From Metaclostridioides mangenotii (GTDB lineage: Bacteria; Bacillota; Clostridia; Peptostreptococcales; Peptostreptococcaceae): a stretch of 64,000 bases of DNA. The notes below the pieces were generated by a model. The model saw nothing but the letters and a program-made list of their open reading frames with translations, searched no databases and was not told the origin of the DNA. Shown in pieces: positions 19,194-27,688 of the stretch. Position numbers and translations under genes: made by a program. Each line of letters opens with the position of its first letter. Within the stretch, counting starts at the first letter, position 1. The stretch covers positions 496,001 through 560,000 of the forward strand of contig NZ_JAHLOF010000001.1 of assembly GCF_018917235.1 (NCBI RefSeq). Direction: 5' to 3'.

Positions 19194-19215
19194 ACCCTCT
19201 GAAATATCAGAGGGT
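19194..19215 (-). terminator. Terminator between asp23 and nusB
   Basis: Perfect 9-bp stem ACCCTCTGA / TCAGAGGGT with a 4-base loop, followed on the minus strand by a T-rich stretch. Lies just past the asp23 stop codon. Confidence 0.85.
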
Positions 19216-19220
19216 ATAGA

Positions 19221-19577
19221 TTAGCTTTTTTTAGACGTTTCTTCCTTTTCAGCTTTTTCTTTTTTAAAGCTGATTCCTTGAACGTGTATATTAACTTGAG
19301 AAACTACTAACCCTGTCATTGTTTCAACAGTATTTTTTATGTTTTCTTGAACTTTTTCCGCAATTTCTGGTATTGTCTTTCCGTGTTTTATAACTATCAT
19401 AACATCTAGGCTAACATCGTCATCATCAACTTGTATCTTAACCCCGTTATTTTTTAATAATTTATCTGCAAAAGTTGTAGATGTCTCTATTCCATCAACC
19501 TCTAAAGCTGCTATCCCAGCTATTGTAGCAATTACATCATTTGATATTTTAACTTGTCCAAATTTATTATCTTCCAT
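19221..19577 (-). CDS. Asp23/Gls24 family envelope stress protein
   Basis: 118 residues with the Asp23 core [25 protein letters not shown] ... [48 protein letters not shown]; the last 15 residues are Lys/Glu-rich. These proteins associate with the membrane or envelope; exact role unclear. The start is ATG of MEDNKFG, 9 bases after GGGAGGT. Lies between spoIIIAH and nusB, its conserved place. A second Asp23 paralogue is at 53552-53899. Confidence 0.92.
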   Translation of the reverse strand: MEDNKFGQVKISNDVIATIAGIAALEVDGIETSTTFADKLLKNNGVKIQVDDDDVSLDVMIVIKHGKTIPEIAEKVQENIKNTVETMTGLVVSQVNIHVQGISFKKEKAEKEETSKKS

Positions 19578-19831
19578 AAAGCAATTACCTCCCATTTTTA
19601 AGGTATTTTTATATAAGTATAATAATACCAAATACCGCAGATATTTGCAAGATAGAGCTACCTTAAAACTTAAATCAGTATTTAAATATAGTTTATGATT
19701 TTTTTCATATTTTATGAGTTATATTTGTCAATTTAACCAAATTTTATATCTAATAATTTATTATGATAAAGAAAAAGTAAGAGTGGTAAAAATAATTGTG
19801 AAATATTCAATATATATAATTCTATAAAAAA

Positions 19832-19848
19832 AGAGGCTCCATGCCTCT
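19832..19848 (-). terminator. Terminator of the spoIIIA operon
   Basis: AGAGGC / GCCTCT stem with a 5-base loop and a run of seven T on the minus strand, 4 bases past the spoIIIAH stop codon. Confidence 0.9.
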
Positions 19849-19852
19849 ATTT

Positions 19853-20536
19853 TTATTTACTATTATTAGTTAATTTAATATTTTCATACTTTACATTAGC
19901 TTGCTCCGCAACTAAATCAAATATTTTTGCTGCATCTGTCTTATCTATTTTCTTTTCATTTACAACTACATTTACCTTACCATCACTTATATATACTAAA
20001 GCTTCTTCATAACCTTTTGTACTAAGAATATTCTCTATTTTCAACTCAGTATCCTGATTTTTCACTAAGCTAAGCTTCATATTTGAAGCTTCTTTTCTAG
20101 ATTCTTCCGTTGTTGAAGGATTATTAATCATTTCATTTAAGTCCTGAACTAGTTCATTTCTTTGTTTTTCTCTAGTCATTTTCATATCCAATATGTATGT
20201 AGATTTCTTCATGTTTTTTTCTGATGCCAATTGTTCCTTTATTTGTTTACTAGTTTCAGTTACTTTTTCATCTATTTCGCTATTTTTACTATCTACCACC
20301 TGAATATCAGTTTCTTTATTATTAGCTTCAGTCTTATCTGCATCTTTTAAGCTAGTTTCATCAGTTTTAGCATCTTCAGTATTTTTTTCGTATTGTGCTT
20401 GTTCGTATGCTTTAAACTCTTGAGATGTTTCAAGTAAAGACTTTTTACTTAGTTTATAGTTTACAGTTCCAACCGCTATCAACATTACAGTAAGTGACAG
20501 TACAACAAATCCTCTTCCTTTATAATCAAATTTCAT
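19853..20536 (-). CDS. spoIIIAH: Stage III sporulation protein AH
   Basis: 227 residues. Mother-cell membrane protein whose outside domain binds forespore SpoIIQ, forming the feeding-tube channel. Short N-terminus, membrane segment at about 9-27, long Glu/Lys/Asp-rich linker (about 40-100), then the YscJ/FliF-like ring-building domain at about 130-222. SD GGGGGG 5 bases before ATG. Last gene of spoIIIAA-AH, separated from AG by 124 bases. Confidence 0.93.
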   Translation of the reverse strand: MKFDYKGRGFVVLSLTVMLIAVGTVNYKLSKKSLLETSQEFKAYEQAQYEKNTEDAKTDETSLKDADKTEANNKETDIQVVDSKNSEIDEKVTETSKQIKEQLASEKNMKKSTYILDMKMTREKQRNELVQDLNEMINNPSTTEESRKEASNMKLSLVKNQDTELKIENILSTKGYEEALVYISDGKVNVVVNEKKIDKTDAAKIFDLVAEQANVKYENIKLTNNSK

Positions 20537-20660
20537 TTTTTTCCCCCCAGATATGTATTAATATTATTTTATTTCTAAAACAAGTAATTTTGACTATATA
20601 ACACTTATGTATTAATGTAATTAATTTAGCTTTTATTTATAAATACTTTTTAAAGTAATA

Positions 20661-21227
20661 TTACTTTGAATATATTTCAACTTGATGTCCTGCTATTTGT
20701 AACGAGGTTTGAACAGCACTGTAAAGAGTTTGTTTAACCTTTGGGTTGCTAGCACCACTTGCTACTACAATCACACCTTTTATCTTTGGCTCTGTAGTTT
20801 TTATTACCACAGGATCACTAGACCCAGATGTAATCATAGTTTTGTTTTCACTAGAAGTAGTTACGGTTCTCTCTCCTCCTTGTGCATCCTTCTCCTCTGT
20901 AGTCTCAGTAGTTTGATTAGAATTAAAAGCTGGCTGAATTTCTTCACTAGATTCAAATGTTAACATAACGTCTACGTCCCCAGCTCCTTCAATCTTAGTT
21001 AAAATTCTTGTTAATTTATTTTCCAACTTCACTCCTTCTGAGCTTTTAGAAGTATCTACAGTTTCGCTCGTCGACTCTGTATTTGCTTCTTTTTTCTCTT
21101 TAGAATTGTTAGGAAAGATTGAAAGTAAAACTAACGATACTACACAAACACCAGCTACAACAACCAGCGAATAAAGCTTTTTTTTGTCTTTTTCATTAAG
21201 GTTTTTAAAAAAGTTCTTAAACATCAT
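20661..21227 (-). CDS. spoIIIAG: Stage III sporulation protein AG
   Basis: 188 residues. Membrane segment at about 20-38, Ser/Glu/Thr-rich linker, and a C-terminal ring-building domain ending GVIVVASGASNPKVKQTLYSAVQTSLQI, typical of SpoIIIAG, which forms a large secretin-like ring between mother cell and forespore. A Thr/Glu-rich low-complexity insert lies at about residues 100-130. Two ATG codons in tandem follow AGGAGTTGAG; either may start. Nine bases after spoIIIAF. Confidence 0.93.
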   Translation of the reverse strand: MMFKNFFKNLNEKDKKKLYSLVVVAGVCVVSLVLLSIFPNNSKEKKEANTESTSETVDTSKSSEGVKLENKLTRILTKIEGAGDVDVMLTFESSEEIQPAFNSNQTTETTEEKDAQGGERTVTTSSENKTMITSGSSDPVVIKTTEPKIKGVIVVASGASNPKVKQTLYSAVQTSLQIAGHQVEIYSK

Positions 21228-21235
21228 CTCAACTC

Positions 21236-21808
21236 CTATTTATCAATATGTATTGTCTCGACTGAAACATCCAGTACTTTTACTAAATCATCTTTAAGTC
21301 TATCTTGATTTAGTTTTAGCTCGTGTTCATTTTTCTTATTAAAGACTTCTTTAGAATTTTCTTTTTCACTAGATTCTATGTTTGTCTGACTTTCTTTATT
21401 ACTACTTTTCTCTTTTATTTTTATATTATTTATCTTAGATCCATCTAAATCAATGTCTTCTAAATCATAACCATATTCATCTAACTTAAGTTTTATAACC
21501 TCTTTTAAGCTATCTTCATATCCATTTGAAAGATTTGAAGATGTACCTGATTCTTTCGCTAGATAATTTGAGGTCTCTTCATATTTTTTATTATATTCAT
21601 TCATAGACTTTAAAATTCTATCTTCCATACTAATATTGTTGCTAAAGAAATTTACAACTGGAGTTATTACTATAAATACGAATATAAAATTTAGTACTAA
21701 ATTTATATAAGGTTTTATAGAAGACTTAGGTAAAAGCATATCAACAATATTTACTATAAAAGCTCCTATTAAAACACTTACAATCCACAATTTAACGCTC
21801 TCTAACAT
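21236..21808 (-). CDS. spoIIIAF: Stage III sporulation protein AF
   Basis: 190 residues: two N-terminal membrane segments (about 7-24 and 34-54) followed by a charged mother-cell-exterior domain ending with KDDLVKVLDVSVETIHI, the family C-terminal strand. Forms part of the SpoIIIA channel base. SD GAGG before ATG; 31 bases after spoIIIAE. Confidence 0.9.
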   Translation of the reverse strand: MLESVKLWIVSVLIGAFIVNIVDMLLPKSSIKPYINLVLNFIFVFIVITPVVNFFSNNISMEDRILKSMNEYNKKYEETSNYLAKESGTSSNLSNGYEDSLKEVIKLKLDEYGYDLEDIDLDGSKINNIKIKEKSSNKESQTNIESSEKENSKEVFNKKNEHELKLNQDRLKDDLVKVLDVSVETIHIDK

Positions 21809-21839
21809 ATAAACACCTCTATCTTAACTTTAGCTATCA

Positions 21840-23030
21840 TCAACCTCTTCCTACTACACTAATCGATGTTAGTATAGCTATTGTTACGAAGAACATTACA
21901 GAAATTGCAATAACAGAAGCTAACATTATTATCATTAGATTTGCAACCTCGTTTAAAAAACTAGATATACTCTCTTCACCTATTGGCTCAACTGCAATCG
22001 CAACTGCCTTGTACACAAATATAACAGATATTATCTTTATAATTGGTACAAGACAAATACCTATAAGTATCACTAATCCTATCCCACCAAATATGTTTTT
22101 TATGAGTTGAGAAGACGATAAAATAATATCTATTGAGTCCGAGACAAACCCCCCAACAACCGGTATAAAATTACCAACGGCAAATTTTGCCGTCTTCATA
22201 CTAAACTTATCAAAACTAGTAACATAGAGACCTTGTAGTGATACTAATCCCAAATAAACTGTAAACATTGCACCTATAGAAACCAAATTAAACTGCTTTA
22301 TAAAGGAAAACATCTTTTTGAGTTTTAAATTTTTAGATAAATTATTTATAATAAGTACTCCAAAAGCAACAATCATTGAAGTAAATAAAAATTTTTTAAA
22401 CACCACATTTATAAAAGTAACCCCTCCTAAAAAAATTGGATTTAGAGTGGTTGAAGTAATTGGAAATCCGATTAATAGTAAAAAACTAATAAGAATTGGC
22501 ATCAATATTTGCATTAATGAAATTGTTCTATCAATACTGTTGTAACATATTTCAAGTACATCTTTAAAACCGACTAAGGTTAGAGATACCATTGTTATAA
22601 AAATAATATATGTAGCAATTTGACTTACTGCTCCAGATGCAAATGAGTTGTCCAAACTTTTTAAAACAGCGGATAAAAGAGCTAATACTAAAATTACAGA
22701 TACTACCTTTAAGCTTGCTTTAAATTCATCAAATAACAACATCTTAATGCCGTCTTTACTAAATAAATCTAGTATATTTTTATCACCTTTAAAAAGATCC
22801 TTTATAAAGGTTTTTAATTCTACTTTGTTTAATACTTCATCTTCATTTAGATAATTTTGTATCTCATCAATATTTACTTTGTCAAGCTGACCATTTATAT
22901 AGTTATCAATACTCTTTTGTGTACCATCAAATTCACTTTGTCCCTCTGCAAAACTTTTAAGTGAAAGTGCATTCAACAACAATAAAGTAGTTATAAAAAT
23001 CAACATTAACTTAAAAAATGTTTTTTTCAT
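21840..23030 (-). CDS. spoIIIAE: Stage III sporulation protein AE
   Basis: 396 residues: N-terminal signal peptide (about 1-29, cleavage after SFA possible), a short outside domain and about eight membrane helices. PVVGGFVSDSIDIILSSSQLIKN and IKQFNLVSIGAMFTVYLG are typical of SpoIIIAE, a polytopic component of the mother-cell-to-forespore channel. SD AGGGG upstream. Complete length. Confidence 0.94.
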   Translation of the reverse strand: MKKTFFKLMLIFITTLLLLNALSLKSFAEGQSEFDGTQKSIDNYINGQLDKVNIDEIQNYLNEDEVLNKVELKTFIKDLFKGDKNILDLFSKDGIKMLLFDEFKASLKVVSVILVLALLSAVLKSLDNSFASGAVSQIATYIIFITMVSLTLVGFKDVLEICYNSIDRTISLMQILMPILISFLLLIGFPITSTTLNPIFLGGVTFINVVFKKFLFTSMIVAFGVLIINNLSKNLKLKKMFSFIKQFNLVSIGAMFTVYLGLVSLQGLYVTSFDKFSMKTAKFAVGNFIPVVGGFVSDSIDIILSSSQLIKNIFGGIGLVILIGICLVPIIKIISVIFVYKAVAIAVEPIGEESISSFLNEVANLMIIMLASVIAISVMFFVTIAILTSISVVGRG

Positions 23031-23083
23031 AAGTTATCTACCCCTCGCATATCTATAAGCTTTTATTTTGCACTCTAAATTCT

Positions 23084-23473
23084 TTACGATGGAATAATAT
23101 TTAACACCATCTCTACAATAGATAATAAAATTGGAAATGACATCGACATTACGATTATTTTTCCTCCGAATTCAAGTTTTGAAGCTATATTATTCTCTCC
23201 ACAATCCTTGCAAAGCGAGATAGCAAACTCAACTAAATACGCAATACCAATTAATTTTATGATTAGAGATATATACATGGTTGGAATATTTGCTTTGTCA
23301 GCTAAGTTTTGTATACCCTCAATTATAAAATTTAATTTGTATACTACAGATAGCAGTATCACTACTCCGGCTATAATTGCAATAAAGTTTGCTATCTCAG
23401 GTCTATCTTTTTTTATTACTAAGCAGAGTGTTGTTGAAACGAGTGCAACTCCGATTAATTGCATTATTTCCAA
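23084..23473 (-). CDS. spoIIIAD: Stage III sporulation protein AD
   Basis: 129 residues, four hydrophobic helices, paralogous to SpoIIIAC. I chose the TTG start (MEIMQLIGVALV) because GGGTGGTGA lies just upstream and this N-terminus matches the family; an ATG five codons earlier, overlapping the spoIIIAC stop as TAATG, lacks any SD. LVEFAISLCKDCGENNIASKLEFGGKIIVM is the characteristic C-terminal half. Confidence 0.9.
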   Translation of the reverse strand: MEIMQLIGVALVSTTLCLVIKKDRPEIANFIAIIAGVVILLSVVYKLNFIIEGIQNLADKANIPTMYISLIIKLIGIAYLVEFAISLCKDCGENNIASKLEFGGKIIVMSMSFPILLSIVEMVLNIIPS

Positions 23474-23487
23474 ACTATCACCACCCA

Positions 23488-23685
23488 TTAGTAAAGTTGA
23501 AACATCGTTCTGACTGTGTTAAAAAGTGTACTAATTTCAGTTATTACTAGACCTAACACTATTATGACCCCTGCTAAAGTTGTAAGCCCTGTCCAATCTT
23601 TTCTATCAGTCTTTTCTAAAACCATGTTTAACACTGAAATAAGTATTCCTATACCTGCCACCTTTAGAATTAAAGTTATATCCAC
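23488..23685 (-). CDS. spoIIIAC: Stage III sporulation protein AC
   Basis: 65 residues with two membrane helices (DITLILKVAGIGILISVLNMVL and GLTTLAGVIIVLGLVITEI) separated by EKTDRKDW, the usual SpoIIIAC layout. Starts with GTG behind GGGGGGAGA. Component of the SpoIIIA channel. 27 bases after spoIIIAB. Confidence 0.93.
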   Translation of the reverse strand: MDITLILKVAGIGILISVLNMVLEKTDRKDWTGLTTLAGVIIVLGLVITEISTLFNTVRTMFQLY

Positions 23686-23712
23686 ACTATCTCCCCCCTA
23701 AATATAATAATT

Positions 23713-24234
23713 TTAAAATAAAACTATGCATATTCCGATACCAACAAATGTAACCAACTTCTTATATAACATCCCTTTTTTTGATATATCTTCTTTAGTT
23801 TCAGTTGTATGCTTTTTAAAATTGTCAATTGTAAGATCTATCATCCTCTGCTGAGATCCTACATCACTTTTTCCTAAAGTAGATATTAGCTTTTTTATTT
23901 CATCGGTTTCTTTAGACGCTAAATATGTATCTTTGTTTAAAATATCTATATTATCATTTAATATGCCATCAAGAGTTTCCAAATTATCACTCTTTAGATC
24001 ATTTGCAATGCTTTTAAAAAATCTAGAGTAAACGTTAGGATGTTTGTCTGATATCCTATCAAAAATTTCTTCAAGCGTGTACATTCCAAAAGACAAATCC
24101 ATCCTTATAATCTCAAAAACTCTTATCAGATCATTTATTTGCCTATGTCTACTTACGTACATTTTGTAGATGTATTCACCTATTAAATAACTGCTACCTA
24201 TTAAAAATCCTATTAGAATTATTTTAATTTGCAA
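23713..24234 (-). CDS. spoIIIAB: Stage III sporulation protein AB
   Basis: 173 residues, one N-terminal membrane segment, a helical GspF-like cytoplasmic domain with RQINDLIRVFEIIRMDLSFGMYTLEEIF, and a C-terminal hydrophobic segment (about 158-173). Overlaps the spoIIIAA end by 11 bases, so coupled translation is likely. Thought to work with the SpoIIIAA ATPase. Confidence 0.92.
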   Translation of the reverse strand: MQIKIILIGFLIGSSYLIGEYIYKMYVSRHRQINDLIRVFEIIRMDLSFGMYTLEEIFDRISDKHPNVYSRFFKSIANDLKSDNLETLDGILNDNIDILNKDTYLASKETDEIKKLISTLGKSDVGSQQRMIDLTIDNFKKHTTETKEDISKKGMLYKKLVTFVGIGICIVLF

Positions 24235-25210
24235 AATACCATCTCTTTTCTTCTAGATCATAAATTTTTTCTATCGTTCCTGCCCCATTCTTTGCAGACA
24301 GTATTATAGCCTTTTTAAATAGTTCATTATCAAGTAACCTGCTAAGTTCTTTTCTATTTTTTATATCTTCAATAGAATCTCCATGGACGGTTGTTATCAA
24401 ACTAACCCCTCCATTTAAAGCTGTGTATAACGACTTTACTTCTGCCTCACTGCCTATCTCATCTGTAACTATAATGTTTGGTGACATAGATCTAAGTAAC
24501 ATTGTGATTCCAAGCTCTTTAGGGCATGTTTCAATAATGTCTGTCCTAATTCCAACATCCATTTGAGGCACTCCCAGATAGGATCCTGATATCTCATTAC
24601 GTTCATCGATAAGAGATACTTTCATCCCATGAAAGCCTAGTTGTTCGTTTCCATTACTTAAATTTCTAACTATATCTCTTAAAAGAGTCGTCTTCCCACA
24701 TTGAGGCGGAGATATAATTATAGTGTTGTTAACTTTGTTTTTATCGTTAACTATATATCCTAAAACCTTGTCTGCACATCCCTTTATCTCCCTTGAGACT
24801 CTTATGTTTAAAGACGAGATATGCTTGATATTTTTTACTTGTCCATTTTCAACTATTACTTTTCCAACCAAACCAACTCTATGTCCTCCACTAAGCGTAA
24901 TAAATCCTTTTTGTATATCGTCCATAAATGAATGTATCGAGTACTTACAAATTATTTGAAATGTTTGCTCTACATCTTCTTTAGAAACGATATACGGATT
25001 TCTTGGATAAATATCTAATACTTCAGTATCTTTATTGAAAAAATAATCGATGTTGTTTGCATTTAATATAAGAGGTTTATTTGCTCTTAATCTTATTTCT
25101 TCTATTTCATAATTTCCTGTAATTCTTACATCTTCTCGAGATATCCTTTCTATCTTTTCTCTTATGTTTGTCGACAGTGATTTAATAACTTCTCTAGGTA
25201 ATTTATTCAC
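24224..25210 (-). CDS. spoIIIAA: Stage III sporulation protein AA (ATPase)
   Basis: 328-residue secretion-type ATPase driving the SpoIIIA channel. Walker A is PPQCGKTTLLRD (a Gln-Cys replaces the more common Gly-Val), Walker B-like NIIVTDEIG, and SLIDERNEISG is the family's conserved segment. The EEIRLRANKPLIL N-terminal motif is also typical. First gene of the operon; SD GGAGGA-AAGGAG region upstream. A sigma-E promoter is expected upstream but I could not identify a convincing one. Confidence 0.95.
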   Translation of the reverse strand: MNKLPREVIKSLSTNIREKIERISREDVRITGNYEIEEIRLRANKPLILNANNIDYFFNKDTEVLDIYPRNPYIVSKEDVEQTFQIICKYSIHSFMDDIQKGFITLSGGHRVGLVGKVIVENGQVKNIKHISSLNIRVSREIKGCADKVLGYIVNDKNKVNNTIIISPPQCGKTTLLRDIVRNLSNGNEQLGFHGMKVSLIDERNEISGSYLGVPQMDVGIRTDIIETCPKELGITMLLRSMSPNIIVTDEIGSEAEVKSLYTALNGGVSLITTVHGDSIEDIKNRKELSRLLDNELFKKAIILSAKNGAGTIEKIYDLEEKRWYFAN

Positions 25211-25355
25211 TCCTTGTCCTCCTCTCTGGTTTATATAATTCTATTTTTATGAGACATAAAATATAACCATAAGTTTTTATTATCCACATATAATTTTATA
25301 AATTACATTTACTCTTTATCTTTATAGTTTATAAGGTATAAAAAAAGGCATAACA

Positions 25356-25411
25356 TTAATATCATTTCACCTAAATAGAGTTTTACTTTAAGTAAATTTA
25401 ATTGATATTAA
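25356..25411 (-). terminator. Possible terminator of the MerR-family gene
   Basis: TTAATATCA (25356-25364) pairs with TGATATTAA (25403-25411), enclosing a smaller TTTACTT/AAGTAAA hairpin. On the minus strand a run of seven T follows 8 bases later. The gap before the T-run makes this tentative. Confidence 0.4.
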
Positions 25412-25437
25412 AATCATACCTATATTATTTAATATTA

Positions 25438-26328
25438 TTATTTTTCAATGGGAGTTTTATCTGTTTCAATAGCTTCTGGAAAAACTTTTAACAATTTTTT
25501 TGAAAAATTGTTGAGTTTATTATAAAACTCTAAGTAACTTGGACTTATCTTCTTCATAGCTGGTATTAATATATCATAATAGCCACTTTCTTCATAAAAT
25601 AGTTTCATTAGAGATTGAAATTCCGCTGCTTCACTCTCTTTGTACTCATCTGTTTGCTTAATTTCATAGTATTCTTTGATTGTATCCTCATTTTCTTTCC
25701 AATAAGAATCAAAATCCTGATTAACAGTTTTCATATAGTTTTCAGACATAGAATTTAGAATGTTATTATCATATATAGATGACATTTCATCTATAAACTC
25801 CTTGGCTCTTTCTGGAAATTCTATTTTATCTACATTATCTAAAAATTTTATTATGATATCATAAGCCTCTTCTTGATCCGATGTGGAAATTGGCTCATTT
25901 AAAAAATTACTAAAGTGAATCGTAATGTACCTTCCAAAATACCCTGGAAAACAATCTAAAAGCTTTTCTTTAATGGTTTTATTTTTTTCGATATGTTCTA
26001 ATTTTAAAAATGCTGACGACTTATTACCAGAAACATATTCTTCCATAATAGAATTCTTTTCGACATCAATAATTAATTTTTCTTTCTTTAATATTAATAT
26101 TCTTGAAAGTTCATCAATCTCATTACCAGTTATCACTTTATTAATTTCGCTTATATTTAATTCAAGTTTGCGATAAAATGCTATTTTTTTAAGTATCGAA
26201 ATGTCATTATCTGAAAAACTTCTATATTGATTCTCATTTATTTCAGGTTTTAGCAAACCCTTTTCAATATAGTATCCAATTGCTTTTTTAGTTAGGCCAG
26301 TTTCATTACATACTTCACTAATATGCAT
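25438..26328 (-). CDS. MerR family transcriptional regulator
   Basis: 296 residues. N-terminal MerR winged helix (MHISEVCNETGLTKKAIGYYIEKGLLKPE, residues 1-70) and a dimerisation coiled coil (about 75-110). The remaining 180 residues are acidic, helical and of a type I do not recognise; they have no cysteine cluster for metals, so a small-molecule or protein signal is more likely. AGGAGG before ATG. The promoter upstream has the long spacer that MerR proteins act on, so autoregulation is probable. No obvious target gene beside it. Confidence 0.85.
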   Translation of the reverse strand: MHISEVCNETGLTKKAIGYYIEKGLLKPEINENQYRSFSDNDISILKKIAFYRKLELNISEINKVITGNEIDELSRILILKKEKLIIDVEKNSIMEEYVSGNKSSAFLKLEHIEKNKTIKEKLLDCFPGYFGRYITIHFSNFLNEPISTSDQEEAYDIIIKFLDNVDKIEFPERAKEFIDEMSSIYDNNILNSMSENYMKTVNQDFDSYWKENEDTIKEYYEIKQTDEYKESEAAEFQSLMKLFYEESGYYDILIPAMKKISPSYLEFYNKLNNFSKKLLKVFPEAIETDKTPIEK

Positions 26329-26348
26329 ATTTTACACCTCCTACTACT

Positions 26349-26379
26349 ATTTTAAAGCGTTCCCCAAGGTATCGGTCAA
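26349..26379 (-). promoter_or_regulatory. MerR-type promoter with 19-bp spacer
   Basis: On the minus strand TTGACC (26374-26379) and TAAAAT (26349-26354) are separated by 19 bases instead of 17. Such overlong spacers are the signature of promoters activated by MerR proteins twisting the DNA. It lies 21 bases before the merR-type start codon. Confidence 0.7.
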
Positions 26380-26420
26380 TACATAAAATATATAAATTAC
26401 TAATTATACTTTTAGTTAAT

Positions 26421-26469
26421 AAAAATCCCTTTATACGATTATTTATCATTCGAAAATAAAGGGATTTTT
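26421..26469. terminator. Bidirectional terminator
   Basis: Perfect 13-bp stem AAAAATCCCTTTA / TAAAGGGATTTTT around a 23-base loop; A-run on the left and T-run on the right. Ends the minus-strand D-serine dehydratase-like gene about 80 bases upstream. Confidence 0.75.
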
Positions 26470-26548
26470 TATACAGATTATTATCCTACTTAGCATAATT
26501 TTATTTTTATATTTAATTTAGTAGTTATTTTTATTATAAATATTTATA

Positions 26549-27661
26549 TTATATAGTAGGCTTTTTAGAATTTCCTCTAACATCAATATCTAAAACTTCT
26601 AATGTTTCATCTCCTCTGTATCCTATAACATAGCTAGTCATATTTAAACAAGAACAAGAGTGATTAGGAATTATCTCTATTTTGTCTCCAATTTTTAAAT
26701 CAGTCTCTCCTACTATCTCTATTTTTCCTACTTCTTCAGATAAGCCGATTATATCTAGTTCACTATGCCCTTTTACTTTTCCAAATCCTGTTATCAAGGC
26801 ACTTCCATGAGCTCCTTTGTCTAACCCTAAACACTTACTTCCTACATCAACTATAAATAAATTTTTACTAGGTCTAGATATTATCGTACCAAGTGCAGTT
26901 AGTGAGCAATCGTCCTCTTTACATACATCTAAAGATAATTGTATATTATCATAGAATACGTAATTTCCCGGTCTAAGAACATCTAAAATATCATTGTCGA
27001 CTACATCAAAGAAAGTAGGCGTACTTCCTGATGCTACTACTTCCATATTAAAACCATTTTTCACAAGTAAATTTTTAGCTGTAGACATAGCTTCAACTTC
27101 TTGTCTTGAAATCTCTGGTACTTCACTTGAAGATGTTATACCATAAACATGTCCTGGATGAGTACTTATCCCTATTAATTTTAAATTTTTAAAATCAGAT
27201 AAATCTTTTGCTAACTCTAAACAATTTCCTGGTAATACTCCAAGTCTATTTAAACCTGAGTTGATTAATATAAAATACTCTAATGTTATGTCAGCTTGCG
27301 ATAATATATCATTCCATATTTTCGCACTATCAGCATTGTCAAAACTAAGTATTATTCTTCCTTCCTTTGCAAGGTGTATGATTCTTTTAATATCTACCGG
27401 ATTAGCTACTGGATACGGAAATGTTATAGAATTTATACCCGCTTTAATAAATTCTTCTGCCTCATCTACAGTTCCAACTAATAGCCCTTTTGCCCCATAC
27501 TTCATTTGGATTTGAGTTATTTTTGTAGATTTATGAGTTTTGGTCATTGGCCAAAGTTCTTTACCATTTTCATTGCATAGATTTTGAACATTTTTTATAT
27601 TATTCTCTAGTGCATCTAAATTTAGTAAAAAATTTGGTGTGGATAGTTCATTAATTTTCAT
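26549..27661 (-). CDS. D-serine dehydratase/D-threonine aldolase-like PLP enzyme
   Basis: 370-residue fold-type III (alanine-racemase-like) PLP enzyme of the DSD1/D-threonine aldolase family. Lys41 in KTHK is the expected PLP lysine; SGLNRLGVLPG and THPGHVYG are family motifs. The C-terminal metal site reads NHSC with His334 and Cys336, the His-x-Cys pattern described for zinc-dependent D-serine dehydratases, whereas D-threonine aldolases have His-x-Asp. I therefore lean to D-serine dehydratase (D-serine to pyruvate and ammonia). Stands 28 bases after fbp and may be co-transcribed. Confidence 0.8.
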   Translation of the reverse strand: MKINELSTPNFLLNLDALENNIKNVQNLCNENGKELWPMTKTHKSTKITQIQMKYGAKGLLVGTVDEAEEFIKAGINSITFPYPVANPVDIKRIIHLAKEGRIILSFDNADSAKIWNDILSQADITLEYFILINSGLNRLGVLPGNCLELAKDLSDFKNLKLIGISTHPGHVYGITSSSEVPEISRQEVEAMSTAKNLLVKNGFNMEVVASGSTPTFFDVVDNDILDVLRPGNYVFYDNIQLSLDVCKEDDCSLTALGTIISRPSKNLFIVDVGSKCLGLDKGAHGSALITGFGKVKGHSELDIIGLSEEVGKIEIVGETDLKIGDKIEIIPNHSCSCLNMTSYVIGYRGDETLEVLDIDVRGNSKKPTI

Positions 27662-27688
27662 AGCTATATATCCCCTTTTTATTTAAAT

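Noticed and set aside
25211..25330. Sigma-E promoter for spoIIIAA
   Set aside because: Expected from biology, but no pair of boxes with acceptable spacing was found.
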